DNA of 64,000 nt from assembly GCF_001570365.1 (NCBI RefSeq), contig NZ_BBYK01000039.1, forward strand, positions 334,790 through 398,789. Reading direction: 5' to 3'. The notes beneath the pieces were generated by a model. It searched no databases. It saw only the letters and a list, made by a program, of their open reading frames with translations, and had not been told where the DNA came from. Both the position numbers and the translations under genes were made by a program. The first letter of the stretch is position 1; every line of letters starts with the position of its first letter. Source of the stretch: Microtetraspora fusca (GTDB lineage: Bacteria; Actinomycetota; Actinomycetes; Streptosporangiales; Streptosporangiaceae). This document shows positions 17,021 to 25,209 of this stretch, piece after piece.

Positions 17021-18531
17021 GGTGCCACCTCTCCCACGACCGGCATGCGGGCAGTGACAGGCGTGGTGTCCGGGACAGAGTTCAGGGTCGCCGTATGGTC
17101 CGCGACTGGCACGGTGTCCACAGCCTGTGCGTACTCGGCGACCATCGCGCGAATGTCGTCGTCGGAGACGTAGGCGGCCCGCACCCGGATCGGGTCGGGT
17201 GAGGTTTCGAGCCGAACGTATCCGACGCCCGCGCCGAGTTCGGGAACCGGTGAGATGTGGTCGGCCAGTGCACCGCGATCACGTGCGCCGTCGCCGAGGA
17301 CCATGTCGACCTGTTCGGACTCGTCGAGCCGGAGCGCGATCTTGTCGGGGAACAGGTTGCGGATGTTCATGACTTCCTTGCGCGGGTCCTGCAACGCGGC
17401 CATGACTCCGACGCCGACCGCCCGTCCTTGGGTGGTGAGCGTGGCGAGTGCGGCCGTGATGCGCTGCTTGAGTGTGCGGTCGGACTGGTAGGCGGTGAGG
17501 AACGCGACCTCATCGACGAGCACCAGGACGAACGGGTCCGCCACCGTCGGGACGTGGTTGCGCTGCTGTCCGGCGAAGCGTCCGGCGCGTTCCTGCATGA
17601 CCGTGACGGCCTGGTCGAGCAGGTCGGCGCACTGCTCGGGGTCGGCCGCGTACCGGGTGAAGAGGTCCCGGCCGAACGAGAGTTCCATCAGTTTCGGGTC
17701 GAGTGCCCAGAGTTCGACCAGGCCCGCCCGCAGCGCGGGGAGTAGGCCGCGGATCGTCGACCAGAGGAACGAGCCTTTGCCGGCCCCGGTCGCTCCCGCG
17801 ATCAGGACATGTGTGCCGTGGACCTTGAGCCGGTACGGGGTGCCGTCCTCACGAGCACCGATCTCGACCGGCCCAACCGAGACCACGTCCGGGATCGGGA
17901 CGGCAGGCAGGGCAACGGCGAGCGGGTCACGCCGAGGGAAGGTCAGGACGAGGCGACCGGCCCGCGCGATGGAGACGCGGCAGGTTCGGGAGTCGAAGCC
18001 GTGGGCGAGTTGGTCGGTTCGGTCGGCCCAGTCTTTGACCGCTTGGCCGTTGAGCATCTTCACGGTGACGTGGTCGGCCCAGCCGTCGCAGTCGACCCGC
18101 ACCAGTCGGGGCAGGTAGTCCCGGCCGCGTAAGTGTCGCCCGAGACCGGAGACGATCATCACGGGTTGCCAGTGACGGCGGTAGATCCAGATCCGTCGCC
18201 AGAAGGCGAGCAGCCGCCAGGCGACCAGCCGCGCGAACGAGGCCCGGTGAAGCGATGCCCAGGACAGGCCCGCCAGGAGGACGAGGCCGACGAGAAGCAG
18301 GGCGAGACGCCAGCCGTACAAGGTCCAGATCACACCGGGTACGGCCGGGCCGGCGACGGCGATCGGGTGCCGCCAGACGATCCGGATCAGGCCCGCGACC
18401 AGGCGGGACAGCCAGATCACGATCGTGACGAACGCCGGGGTCCGGACGACGGCCGGACGGAACACGACAGCGGTGTCGGGTGTGGTGGAGACGAGGTTGC
18501 GCGCCTCGTCTCCGGGAAGCTTTCGGAACAT
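17017..18531 (-). CDS. FtsK/SpoIIIE-type conjugative DNA translocase (Tra)
   Basis: The protein has 504 residues. Residues 1-130 hold two to four membrane segments (PAFVTIVIWLSRLVAGLI and LALLLVGLVLLAGLSWA). The ATPase domain has Walker A IAGATGAGKGSF near residue 240 and Walker B VLVLVDEVAFLT near residue 325. This is the single protein AICEs need to move double-stranded DNA between mycelia. It heads the run of coupled genes that continues into repSA, xis and int. Confidence 0.93.
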   Translation of the reverse strand: MFRKLPGDEARNLVSTTPDTAVVFRPAVVRTPAFVTIVIWLSRLVAGLIRIVWRHPIAVAGPAVPGVIWTLYGWRLALLLVGLVLLAGLSWASLHRASFARLVAWRLLAFWRRIWIYRRHWQPVMIVSGLGRHLRGRDYLPRLVRVDCDGWADHVTVKMLNGQAVKDWADRTDQLAHGFDSRTCRVSIARAGRLVLTFPRRDPLAVALPAVPIPDVVSVGPVEIGAREDGTPYRLKVHGTHVLIAGATGAGKGSFLWSTIRGLLPALRAGLVELWALDPKLMELSFGRDLFTRYAADPEQCADLLDQAVTVMQERAGRFAGQQRNHVPTVADPFVLVLVDEVAFLTAYQSDRTLKQRITAALATLTTQGRAVGVGVMAALQDPRKEVMNIRNLFPDKIALRLDESEQVDMVLGDGARDRGALADHISPVPELGAGVGYVRLETSPDPIRVRAAYVSDDDIRAMVAEYAQAVDTVPVADHTATLNSVPDTTPVTARMPVVGEVAP

Positions 18532-18619
18532 TAGGCTTGGTTTCCTCTCTCAAGCATTCGCGTGTGTGGGAGATCAGGGGCCGCCGGAAGGACCAGTTCC
18601 AGCGGCCCCGCTTCATCTC

Positions 18620-18937
18620 TCAGGCCGCCTCACCGGGGACCGGAGACGTGGCCGACTGCTGCTCGTCGTTGTGCAGGCGCTCGCAGTCGGCCAGGTACCG
18701 CGCGGCGGCGTTGAAGATCTGCCGGGCGATGTCGACATCGGTCGTGCTGACCGGCCCTGCTCCGCTGGTCGAGACCGCGATGTCGGCCTCGTTGGACTCG
18801 ATCGACAGGTACGGCCGCCCGGAGTCCAGCACCGAGGCCCCCACCCGCAGATCAGGTGTGTAGAACGAGACCGCGAGCCGGGGCGGCTTGCCCGGATCGA
18901 TCGACATCGTCACGTAGGTGTACGGGGTGCGCTTCAT
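18620..18937 (-). CDS. AICE hypothetical protein
   Basis: The 105-residue soluble protein begins MKRTPYTYVTMSIDPGK and ends with a helix, FNAAARYLADCERLHN. The ATG overlaps the stop of the upstream gene (positions 18935-18939), so it is coupled to the pra-like operon. No motif is recognised. It is probably an element-specific accessory of replication or transfer. Confidence 0.72.
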   Translation of the reverse strand: MKRTPYTYVTMSIDPGKPPRLAVSFYTPDLRVGASVLDSGRPYLSIESNEADIAVSTSGAGPVSTTDVDIARQIFNAAARYLADCERLHNDEQQSATSPVPGEAA

Positions 18938-19209
18938 CAGGCCGCCACCCCTCGACCGTCCGGAAGGCCGTGGAACATGCGCTCCACCGACCGGGCGAAC
19001 GAGGCCGCCTCACGCGCCAGAACTCGCGCGAACTCAACGTCCTCGGCGGTGACGTGGTCGGCGGCGGAGGTGGTGACGAGCACCTGAACTCCGCCGAAGA
19101 CCAGCCCCAGCACCGGGGAGCGCTGCGGGTACGGGTGGTTGACCGCCGAGGCGCCCGGACCCGTCTTGAGGCTGATCGTGCTCACCGGGTGAGCCGCCCG
19201 CCGCCGCAT
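18937..19209 (-). CDS. AICE hypothetical protein
   Basis: The 90-residue protein starts MRRRAAHPVSTISLK and ends GLPDGRGVAA. Both ends overlap neighbours (TGATG with the Pra-like gene, ATGA with the next gene), which fixes the start at 19209. A C-terminal helix (VEFARVLAREAASFARSVER) parallels the end of its downstream neighbour, so the two may be distant paralogues. No function is known. Confidence 0.7.
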   Translation of the reverse strand: MRRRAAHPVSTISLKTGPGASAVNHPYPQRSPVLGLVFGGVQVLVTTSAADHVTAEDVEFARVLAREAASFARSVERMFHGLPDGRGVAA

Positions 19210-19622
19210 CACGCCGCGTCCTTCGCGCTCGCGGCGGCCTTGCCCATCCGAACGGCGCGCATTTCGCGGACCCGGATCGAGTACGCCAGCCGGTTGGTGT
19301 TGCTGTTGACGTACGGCGTGACCGTGACGCCGTCGAACTCGACCGGCGTGAACGGCACCCCCGGCACCGGGGCCGGCGGAACCGGCTGCACTGCGGCGAG
19401 GATCTTCACCGCCACCGTCTTCTGTGACGGCTTGAGCGTCGGGTCCGCGTCCATCACGGCGACCTGCCAGACCAGTTCCCTTGTCTGCTTGTCGCGGGCC
19501 TGGACGAAGCGGCCGTTGGTCGAGGCGTCGAAGTCCTTGACCGCCTCGACCTCGCCCACCAGGTAGCAGCCGTGCGGGAACACCATGTCGAACGTGACCG
19601 GGATAGGTCCCTGTAGAGCCAT
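19209..19622 (-). CDS. Pra/SCO3933-like activator of replication, integration and excision
   Basis: The 137-residue protein starts MALQGPIPVTFDMVF with AAGAGGAGG eight bases upstream. Its pattern (HGCYLVGEVEAVKDFD, then RELVWQVAVMDADP and VPFTPVEFDGVTVTPYV) matches proteins annotated in AICEs as plasmid replication, integration and excision activators. Pra of pSAM2 is the founding example. It would switch the element from maintenance to excision. Three TGTCTAGGGGG-type sites lie upstream. A truncated copy of its start and leader recurs at 29857-30030. Confidence 0.72.
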   Translation of the reverse strand: MALQGPIPVTFDMVFPHGCYLVGEVEAVKDFDASTNGRFVQARDKQTRELVWQVAVMDADPTLKPSQKTVAVKILAAVQPVPPAPVPGVPFTPVEFDGVTVTPYVNSNTNRLAYSIRVREMRAVRMGKAAASAKDAA

Positions 19623-19645
19623 GTCGTGTACCTCCTCTTCTGTCG

Positions 19646-19747
19646 ACCCCCCTAGACATTTCGGCTGCGTCTCGCCCTGCGCGAGAACTGTCTAGGGGGC
19701 TATGCGGATGACGATAGCTCCGTCCTACCCCAACTGTCTAGGGGGGT
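19646..19747. promoter_or_regulatory. three TGTCTAGGGGG operators upstream of pra-like gene
   Basis: The 13-base TGTCTAGGGGGGT occurs exactly at 19735-19747 and inverted at 19646-19658. A third site at 19689-19705 reads TGTCTAGGGGGCTATGC. Spacing of about 45 bases suggests cooperative repression. Related sites precede the HTH gene (22139-22174) and the ATPase gene (22933-22950). Confidence 0.65.
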
Positions 19748-19850
19748 AAACATAAGAGCGGTCCGATCGCTTGTGAAGAAATTGCGCAAAAGACGTGAAT
19801 ATCTCTGCTTGAGAATGGCGGCCCCTCTTCAGCTCTAGGAAACTGCGCCC

Positions 19851-20441
19851 GTGCCCCCCATGCCGAAGACTGCCCGATCACCCAAGCGGCCCCTCTTCAT
19901 AGCGTTGCTCGGCTGGTTCCTGCTGACCGCTGCGTCCTATCTGTGGATACCGATGTTTAGGGTGATCGGGCCGCTCAACAGGCTTGTGCTCCTGGCGCTT
20001 TGGATATGGGTCATCCGCTCAACCTTCACTGCGGTGGCTTCCTGCCTCTCGCTCAAGGCCTACGCCCGAGCTTTCACCACACTGGTGATCGTGCTGACCA
20101 TTGGCCCAGCCATCTGGTGGGCTGACTGGAAAGCCATCTATGTGGATAGCCAGTTCTGGTTGCATCGTGAGGAGTTCGCCGCTCTCGTCGATGCCCATGA
20201 GAACCACCGGCCGCTCATCGTGCCCTGGTGGATGGAGTACCTGTCGATAGACGGTCAAGTGCGGCAGCAGGGACAGACTCTCTACCTTCCGGTGTTCGAA
20301 GATCCCTGGCGCTCGGAAACCGGTGCTGGGATCGCTTACCTGCCGGGCACGCCGGATTCCCAGACAATCGTTCAGACCGCTGCCGGTGATATGGGCAGTC
20401 CAGTTCGTGACCTTGGGAGCGGCTGGTGGTGGGTGGAGTAG
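19851..20441 (+). CDS. membrane protein of unknown function in the AICE
   Basis: The 196-residue product starts with GTG at 19851 or ATG at 19860. It has three to four hydrophobic segments near residues 15-95 (LFIALLGWFLLTAASYLWI and LVIVLTIGPAIWWA) and a C-terminal outside domain rich in tryptophan. It is divergent from the pra-like operon and shares its operator region. No family is recognised. An entry-exclusion or spread function would be usual for this slot but is only a guess. Confidence 0.65.
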   Translation: MPPMPKTARSPKRPLFIALLGWFLLTAASYLWIPMFRVIGPLNRLVLLALWIWVIRSTFTAVASCLSLKAYARAFTTLVIVLTIGPAIWWADWKAIYVDSQFWLHREEFAALVDAHENHRPLIVPWWMEYLSIDGQVRQQGQTLYLPVFEDPWRSETGAGIAYLPGTPDSQTIVQTAAGDMGSPVRDLGSGWWWVE

Positions 20442-20444
20442 GGA

Positions 20445-21266
20445 TCAGACACCGCAGTATGCGGCCGTGGCATCGTCAAACACCTTGCCCCGAGGCCAGC
20501 GCTTGCCATTGAGGTCGGACCGTTCTGCATCGCGGACCCGGCGGACAAGTTCGGCGGGGCCGCCCTGGGCGAGGATGTCGAGGGCTTGCCGCCAGGTGGC
20601 GAGTCCGAAGCGGTCGACGAGGCGGGATGCGCCATCGCTGAGGAGCGCCGCCGCGCGAACCTGGTCAGCGGGGAGTGTTCCTGTGAGCGCTTGTTCTGCG
20701 ACGAGGGGGTCGGATGAGGCGACCCAGAATCCGCCGTCGCGGTTGCGGTGCGCTCGCATGGCTTCCACGTACGTCCGCAGAGCGGCGGTGTGATCGGTAG
20801 TGCCAGAGTCGAGCGCATCCATGGCCGTCCGGTAACGCTTGCCTACCTGGCCTTCCCGGTCGTCGGTGATGACCACCGGATCCTCTGTACCGATCACGTC
20901 GAGCACGAGGACAGAGTCTGCCAAGACGAGATAGTCCAGATCGTCACCGGTACGGCGGAGCATGACGACGGTGGCGGAAGGTGAGCCGGGATGGTTCACG
21001 TCGCAGGTGAAGTCATGCAGCGACGTTGCGGCCTTGATGCACTCCGCCAGGATTTCGGTCAAGGTGCCGGCGCTTTGCGTCAGAGATGCGATCAGTATTG
21101 AGCCGAGGGTTCGCGCGTACCAGGCCACTCCGTGGGAGCATCCAGATTCCGAGCCCGCAGGCGTACCCGCGCCATCCAGGAGGACCACGGCATCCGGGAT
21201 CGCGGCGATGAAGTCCTCGTTGGGCCGGTCAGGGGATGCGGGTTCGGTGGCGAAGGTGACGTGCAT
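20445..21266 (-). CDS. PP2C-like protein phosphatase
   Basis: The 273-residue protein starts at MHVTFATEPASPDRPNED; the ATG overlaps the upstream stop by one base (TGATG). PP2C features include RPNEDF (metal-binding Asp after NED), VVLLDGAGTP (the DGxG box) and LLSDGASRL. It lacks any membrane segment. Coupled to the HTH gene, it could act on that regulator or on a kinase-like ATPase in the same element. Phosphatase activity is inferred from motifs only. Confidence 0.7.
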   Translation of the reverse strand: MHVTFATEPASPDRPNEDFIAAIPDAVVLLDGAGTPAGSESGCSHGVAWYARTLGSILIASLTQSAGTLTEILAECIKAATSLHDFTCDVNHPGSPSATVVMLRRTGDDLDYLVLADSVLVLDVIGTEDPVVITDDREGQVGKRYRTAMDALDSGTTDHTAALRTYVEAMRAHRNRDGGFWVASSDPLVAEQALTGTLPADQVRAAALLSDGASRLVDRFGLATWRQALDILAQGGPAELVRRVRDAERSDLNGKRWPRGKVFDDATAAYCGV

Positions 21267-22105
21267 CAGGTGTCCTCGTGGCGGTAGAGCGGACTGGCGA
21301 GTTCCGCTGTAACCGGTTCCCCCGTCTCCAGGTCGTATTCGACGCCGACCACAGTGGAGAAGCGCCCGTCCCCAGCTTGCCCCCACAGGGTGGCGATCTC
21401 GGTGGTGATGAGCTGGACGACGCCGAGGGTTCCTTGCGGGTGGATGCCGGTGAAGACCAGGACGTTGCCCTTGCCGTCCGGCCGGGGCAGCCGACCCAGG
21501 TACGCGTAGTCGACCGGGCGGGCCGGGTCGCTGTCGGAACCCGAGCGGTAGGTCGTGCCGGTACGGGTGTCACGGAGGGTCCAGGCGCCGTCCTTGACCC
21601 ACTCCAACACGGGATCAGTCTCGTACAGCCCTCCCATGACGGGGGAGAGCTTGGGTCCGCAGATCACGATGAGGTTGGGCCGGTTGAGGTCGATCTCGCC
21701 GCCGAGGGGGACGTGTTCGAGCTCCATTGACAGGCCGAAGCCGCGCGCGAGGTCTTCCAGCCGCTTTGCGGCAGCGACGTCTTCCATCGCGACCACGGGC
21801 CGGGCGTTGGTGGCCTCGCGCTTGAGCGGGGTGGCCAGGGTGATGGTGCCGGTGCCGAGGAAAGCGCCCTCAGGTGCCGGGCCGGTGTGGCGGATATGGT
21901 GGATACGGCCACGGGTGAGCCCAGCCGCCTGGGCGATCTGCGCATAGGACATGCCTTGCGCGTGCAACTCTTGGATCACACGACGGCGGAGTCGAGCAAG
22001 TTCGGTGACCTCTTGCTGAGCGGCGTTGAGCCGTTCGGTGGCGGTCCGTAGCAGCAGGTACGGATCGTCGATGGCGGCTATGCGCTCAAGGTCGTTCGGT
22101 GGCAT
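21266..22105 (-). CDS. HTH regulator with C-terminal ligand-type domain
   Basis: The protein has 279 residues. I chose the ATG at 22105 (MPPNDLERI) because AGGGGGAG stands directly upstream and because the operator-like sites 22139-22174 then fall in the promoter. Residues 30-75 form a helix-turn-helix (ELHAQGMSYAQIAQAAGLTR). The C-terminal half is an alpha/beta domain (LIVICGPKLSPVMGG, then DYAYLGRLP) of the kind seen in actinomycete proteins that bind nucleotides or sense sugars; I cannot be more specific. It probably autoregulates. Confidence 0.72.
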   Translation of the reverse strand: MPPNDLERIAAIDDPYLLLRTATERLNAAQQEVTELARLRRRVIQELHAQGMSYAQIAQAAGLTRGRIHHIRHTGPAPEGAFLGTGTITLATPLKREATNARPVVAMEDVAAAKRLEDLARGFGLSMELEHVPLGGEIDLNRPNLIVICGPKLSPVMGGLYETDPVLEWVKDGAWTLRDTRTGTTYRSGSDSDPARPVDYAYLGRLPRPDGKGNVLVFTGIHPQGTLGVVQLITTEIATLWGQAGDGRFSTVVGVEYDLETGEPVTAELASPLYRHEDT

Positions 22106-22138
22106 TGCTCCCCCTGGGTTGAACTCCGCTGAGTCTAG

Positions 22139-22174
22139 ACCCCTGGACAGAATGCCGTCGATCCCCCTAGACGG
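22139..22174. promoter_or_regulatory. operator pair upstream of the HTH gene
   Basis: Two sites related to TGTCTAGGGGG read, on the minus strand, TGTCCAGGGGT (22139-22149) and CCGTCTAGGGGGAT (22161-22174). They lie 35-70 bases before the chosen start of the HTH gene, where a repressor would block transcription. Confidence 0.5.
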
Positions 22175-22242
22175 TATGACTTCGCCTGTTTTGGGATTCG
22201 TTGCCCGTATGGCGGAGCGTCGGTTGGGGACACCGCGAGGGC

Positions 22243-22515
22243 TCATCTCGCCCGTCCGGCCATGATGTCCGCCCAGACCTCGCGGGCCTGCCGGAGCGGC
22301 CAGCGGTTCGTCTCAACGATCGAGACCGGAGTTCCCTGGATGGTGCGCCGGATGAAGCCGACGCCGGCCATCTCGTACAGCTCGTAGAACCGGGCCGTGC
22401 AGTCACACGTCCACGCCACCACCCGGCACCGGTCGCCGGATACGAACTCGAACCATTGCAGCTCGCGGCAGTTGGGCTGAGGCAACGACAGGTGCGGTGC
22501 GACGCAGTCGCTCAT
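22243..22515 (-). CDS. small cysteine-containing hypothetical protein
   Basis: The 90-residue protein begins MSDCVAPHLSLPQ; its ATG overlaps the stop of the ATPase gene by four bases. Five cysteines lie in the first 40 residues, including CDC, and a VSIVETNRWPLRQAREVW segment ends it. I do not recognise the family. The coupling indicates a partner of the RsbW-like ATPase, in the place a DUF397 protein would take. Confidence 0.65.
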   Translation of the reverse strand: MSDCVAPHLSLPQPNCRELQWFEFVSGDRCRVVAWTCDCTARFYELYEMAGVGFIRRTIQGTPVSIVETNRWPLRQAREVWADIMAGRAR

Positions 22516-22919
22516 CTGCCGGTCGCCATGGCGGTGGCGGGGTCGAGGACGGCCCACACGGTCCGGCCGTTGTGGTCGCCCAGGACGCCCCAGCCGGTGG
22601 CGAGGGTGGAGACGAGCATGAGGCCGCGCCCTCCTTCGGCCTCTTCGTAGGCGGGGAGCAGTTCCGGAGAGCGGGGGCCGCCCTCGTCGGCGACGCCGAG
22701 CCACAGCCGCCGATGGTTGACGCGGATCGTGACGATGAACAGCCCGCCGAACCGGCCGCTGGCCGAGTGTCGTACGGCGTTGGTGGCCAGTTCGCTCACG
22801 ATGAGTTCGGCCGATTCCAGGGACGGCCAACCCTTCAAGAAGGTGGTGACGAAGCGGCGGGCTTCGGTGATCGAGGCGGGGGAGCCGAGGAAGTGGCGGG
22901 ACATTCGCCAGCCTGACAT
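22512..22919 (-). CDS. RsbW-like ATP-binding protein (AICE copy)
   Basis: The 135-residue GHKL ATPase has an N box ELIVSELATNAVRHS, a G1 box GVADEGGPRSP and a G2-like GGRGLMLVSTLA. It belongs to the same small family as the chromosomal gene at 12079 but is clearly distinct. It sits between an XRE-DUF5753 regulator and a small protein, a three-gene set common in actinomycetes. The TGTATAG-GGGG-CTATACA palindrome lies 14 bases upstream of its start. Confidence 0.85.
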   Translation of the reverse strand: MSGWRMSRHFLGSPASITEARRFVTTFLKGWPSLESAELIVSELATNAVRHSASGRFGGLFIVTIRVNHRRLWLGVADEGGPRSPELLPAYEEAEGGRGLMLVSTLATGWGVLGDHNGRTVWAVLDPATAMATGR

Positions 22920-22932
22920 GGGCGTACTCCTG

Positions 22933-22950
22933 TGTATAGGGGGCTATACA
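22933..22950. promoter_or_regulatory. TGTATAG-GGGG-CTATACA palindrome
   Basis: Perfect 7-base inverted arms enclose GGGG, just upstream of the ATPase gene. The sequence aligns with the site at 19689-19705 (TGTCTAGGGGGCTATGC), so one regulator may read both. Confidence 0.6.
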
Positions 22951-23022
22951 TGCATGTCGGCAGCGTATGACCAACGCTAGAAGCTACTCAAGGCATTCGA
23001 CGTATAAATGCGCCAGAACTGG

Positions 23023-23856
23023 CTACTTGCTCGCGAGAGCGCGGTAGTCCGCCCCGATCTGCCCCAGAAGATCCCGCAGGGCATCGTCATACACAGCGGC
23101 AGCCGCGAACGCCTCGAAGACATCCATATGCGTGTCGATCTCGCCGGTCTCCGTCAGGGTGAGATCACCCGTCAGGCTCTCGACCACGCTCACCGAACCG
23201 TCGAAAATCGTGAACCCGTGGAGAGGGAAGGCCGGCGCTTCCACGCTCCAGGGCACGACCCCCAGGCGCACATGGGGAAGCGTGGACACCTGGGTAAGCC
23301 GGTCAAGCTGCGCCGGCATCAACGACGGCGATCCCGGCCACGTCCGCACCGCGCCCTCCGTCAGCACGAACGCGAACTTCCGACCAGGCTCGAACACGAC
23401 GGCCTGAGACTCGACCCGTACGGCCGCCGCCTTGGCCGCGTCCTCTGGGTCCACATCCTGGCCGATCGAGAGAGCGAGCCGGGCATATTCGGCCGTCTGC
23501 AACAGCGGCGGAATCATCGCCGAGGAGAACACGGCCATCCATTGAGCCGAGCGAACCCGTGCGGCGTTCGCCGCCTCTCGACCGGCAAGCCCACTCTTCA
23601 ACCGGGACACCTCATCACGCAGCCGCAGCAGCAGCGCGTCCAACTCACGCCGCCTGTCCTCGTCGAGGGTAAGCGCCGCGGATACCCGCTCAACCGTCTC
23701 CGGAGTCGGCAGCAATCGCCCGGTCTCCATCCGAGAAATCGTCGGCTGAGCCACCCCGGCCCGCTGCGCCAGGTCCTTACCAGTCAGCCCCGCATCCTTA
23801 CGCAGCCGCCGCAGCAGCTCCCCCAGCTCCCGCAACCGATCCCGCCGCTCCTCCAT
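23023..23856 (-). CDS. XRE-family regulator with DUF5753 domain
   Basis: The 277-residue protein uses the ATG at 23856 (MEERRDRLRELG); an in-frame TTG two codons earlier is possible. Residues 8-62 form an XRE helix-turn-helix (LRKDAGLTGKDLAQRAGVAQ, then TISRMETGRLLP). The rest is DUF5753 (MIPPLLQTAEYARLAL, then LPHVRLGVVPWSVEAP). Such proteins pair with RsbW-like ATPases and DUF397-type partners in development and antibiotic control. The ATPase follows 103 bases downstream on the same strand. Confidence 0.9.
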   Translation of the reverse strand: MEERRDRLRELGELLRRLRKDAGLTGKDLAQRAGVAQPTISRMETGRLLPTPETVERVSAALTLDEDRRRELDALLLRLRDEVSRLKSGLAGREAANAARVRSAQWMAVFSSAMIPPLLQTAEYARLALSIGQDVDPEDAAKAAAVRVESQAVVFEPGRKFAFVLTEGAVRTWPGSPSLMPAQLDRLTQVSTLPHVRLGVVPWSVEAPAFPLHGFTIFDGSVSVVESLTGDLTLTETGEIDTHMDVFEAFAAAAVYDDALRDLLGQIGADYRALASK

Positions 23857-24587
23857 GACCAACGGTCTACCACCGGACGTAGACAGCTCGGCCGATCATT
23901 GCCGAATTGAGCTTTTAAGGATCAAGGGCGGCGCTCCGCGCCGCCTCGCGGCCCTACGCCCGCTCGGCGGCCGAGCATGCGGCCTGGGGGCCGGTCCCGG
24001 CCGCCGGCAGCTCGGGCCGCCCACCGCACGCCTATCACGCCACAACCAGCGCCCTCACCGCTCACATTGCCGCGCCGTCGCGAGGAAGGAGCCACCGCGC
24101 GCTACCGGACTCGAACCGGCTCACCCCAATTACCGGGAAACGAACGCACAGGGCGTTGGCCTGAACTCCCATTCAGCATTTGCCCGCGGCGGCACGAAAA
24201 GCGTACGGCGACATAGGGCTGATGTCGAAGAATTAGCCTCCGGCGGGGCCTCGGCTCCGGGATGATCGCCCGGCCGTGAGCCCAAGTCCGTAGCTGGCTG
24301 AGGTGGGAGCCTGATCGTCCCGCCCGCCACGACCCAGGCAAGCCCAGCAGACCGACTCCTACGGCTCAAGCCCGTCTGTGGCCGTTGGCGTCCGATGATC
24401 GAGGAATGGGGACCGGCTCGCGTACACGCGAAGACGGGCTTGCCCCTCCGTCGCCGGCCCGCTGCCGCTTCGCGGTGGGTCGAGGCATACGGGACGATCA
24501 GGGGGAAGGCGTGCGCGGGCGCGCCACTCTCCTTGCCTTCTCAGCCGTAAGCCGTCAGATTGCTTTCAGACCTTCGAGAGGAGTTAG
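23857..24587. other. gene-poor stretch within the AICE
   Basis: No ORF here has both a ribosome binding site and recognisable sequence. On the minus strand around 24099-24117 there is a T-arm-like CCGG-TTCGAGT-CCGG, possibly a scrap of a tRNA end, but no acceptor or CCA can be completed. GAGAGGAG at 24577-24584 is the ribosome binding site of the next gene. Confidence 0.45.
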
Positions 24588-25037
24588 ATGACCGAGGCAT
24601 CTGCATCAAGGCCGAAAAAGCGGTCGCTACGTAAACCGGTGCTCTTGGTGCTGGCCGTCGTCATTGTGCTCCTTGCGGGGTTGGCTCTCTTCAACCGCGA
24701 TGATTACGAGCAGGCCGATCTTCCGTTCATCGTCAAGCAGATCCAGGAGCACAAGGTCTGGAGCGCCACTGTTCGTGACAAGGAACAGCGCATCGAGATC
24801 ACCATGATCGACGGCAAGCGCTTCCAAGCCGAGTGGGAGAAACCCGACAAGGCGAGAGAGCTGACTGACGCCCTGCGGAAAGCCGAGCCCAAAAGCGGAT
24901 ACACCATCGAAGTGTCGACGACCCGGCTCCTGCTCGGTCCCTTTGAGATCTTCGTGGGAGCGGTTCTAGCTGCGGTTCTAGTTGCGGTTCTAGTTGCAGT
25001 TTCACGCCGTCTGAGGCGGTTCCAGAAGGACCGCTGA
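24588..25037 (+). CDS. membrane protein resembling the FtsH extracytoplasmic domain
   Basis: The 149-residue protein has a transmembrane helix at about 18-35 (VLLVLAVVIVLLAGLALF) and a second near 115-137. The domain between them (LPFIVKQIQEHKVWSATV, then GKRFQAEWEKPDKARELTDAL) follows the pattern of the FtsH extracytoplasmic region, but the AAA ATPase and protease parts are absent. The second helix is encoded by near-perfect 12-base repeats (24964-25004). It could modulate host FtsH; this is speculative. Start ATG follows GAGAGGAGTT. Confidence 0.6.
   Translation: MTEASASRPKKRSLRKPVLLVLAVVIVLLAGLALFNRDDYEQADLPFIVKQIQEHKVWSATVRDKEQRIEITMIDGKRFQAEWEKPDKARELTDALRKAEPKSGYTIEVSTTRLLLGPFEIFVGAVLAAVLVAVLVAVSRRLRRFQKDR
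24964..25004 (+). repeat. 12-bp tandem repeat inside a transmembrane segment
   Basis: GCGGTTCTAGYT-type units (about three and a half) encode AAVLVAVLVAV in the second membrane helix of the FtsH-like protein. Slippage here would change helix length by four residues per unit. Confidence 0.7.
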
Positions 25038-25096
25038 GCGCCGCTGGTCCTGGTGGAACAGATCGGGACGGGCAAGATCCGAGCTGCTAATGCGGT

Positions 25097-25124
25097 TTGG
25101 CTGTACAGCCACGAGTACAGCCAA
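25097..25124. repeat. 10-bp perfect inverted repeat
   Basis: TTGGCTGTAC and GTACAGCCAA are separated by eight bases. It has no T tract, so it is more likely a protein-binding site than a terminator. It lies 85 bases before the tRNA-Lys-like att relic. Confidence 0.5.
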
Positions 25125-25209
25125 GGGGCGAGCGACGGCGGAACTCGGCGGACGTCCACGGACACCGCACCCGCAGGTCGGAGCCTCGGACCTCGATCGA
25201 ATCGACTTC

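Noticed and set aside
24099..24117. Minus-strand tRNA gene
   Set aside because: A T-arm-like sequence is present, but no acceptor stem, CCA or anticodon arm could be built around it.
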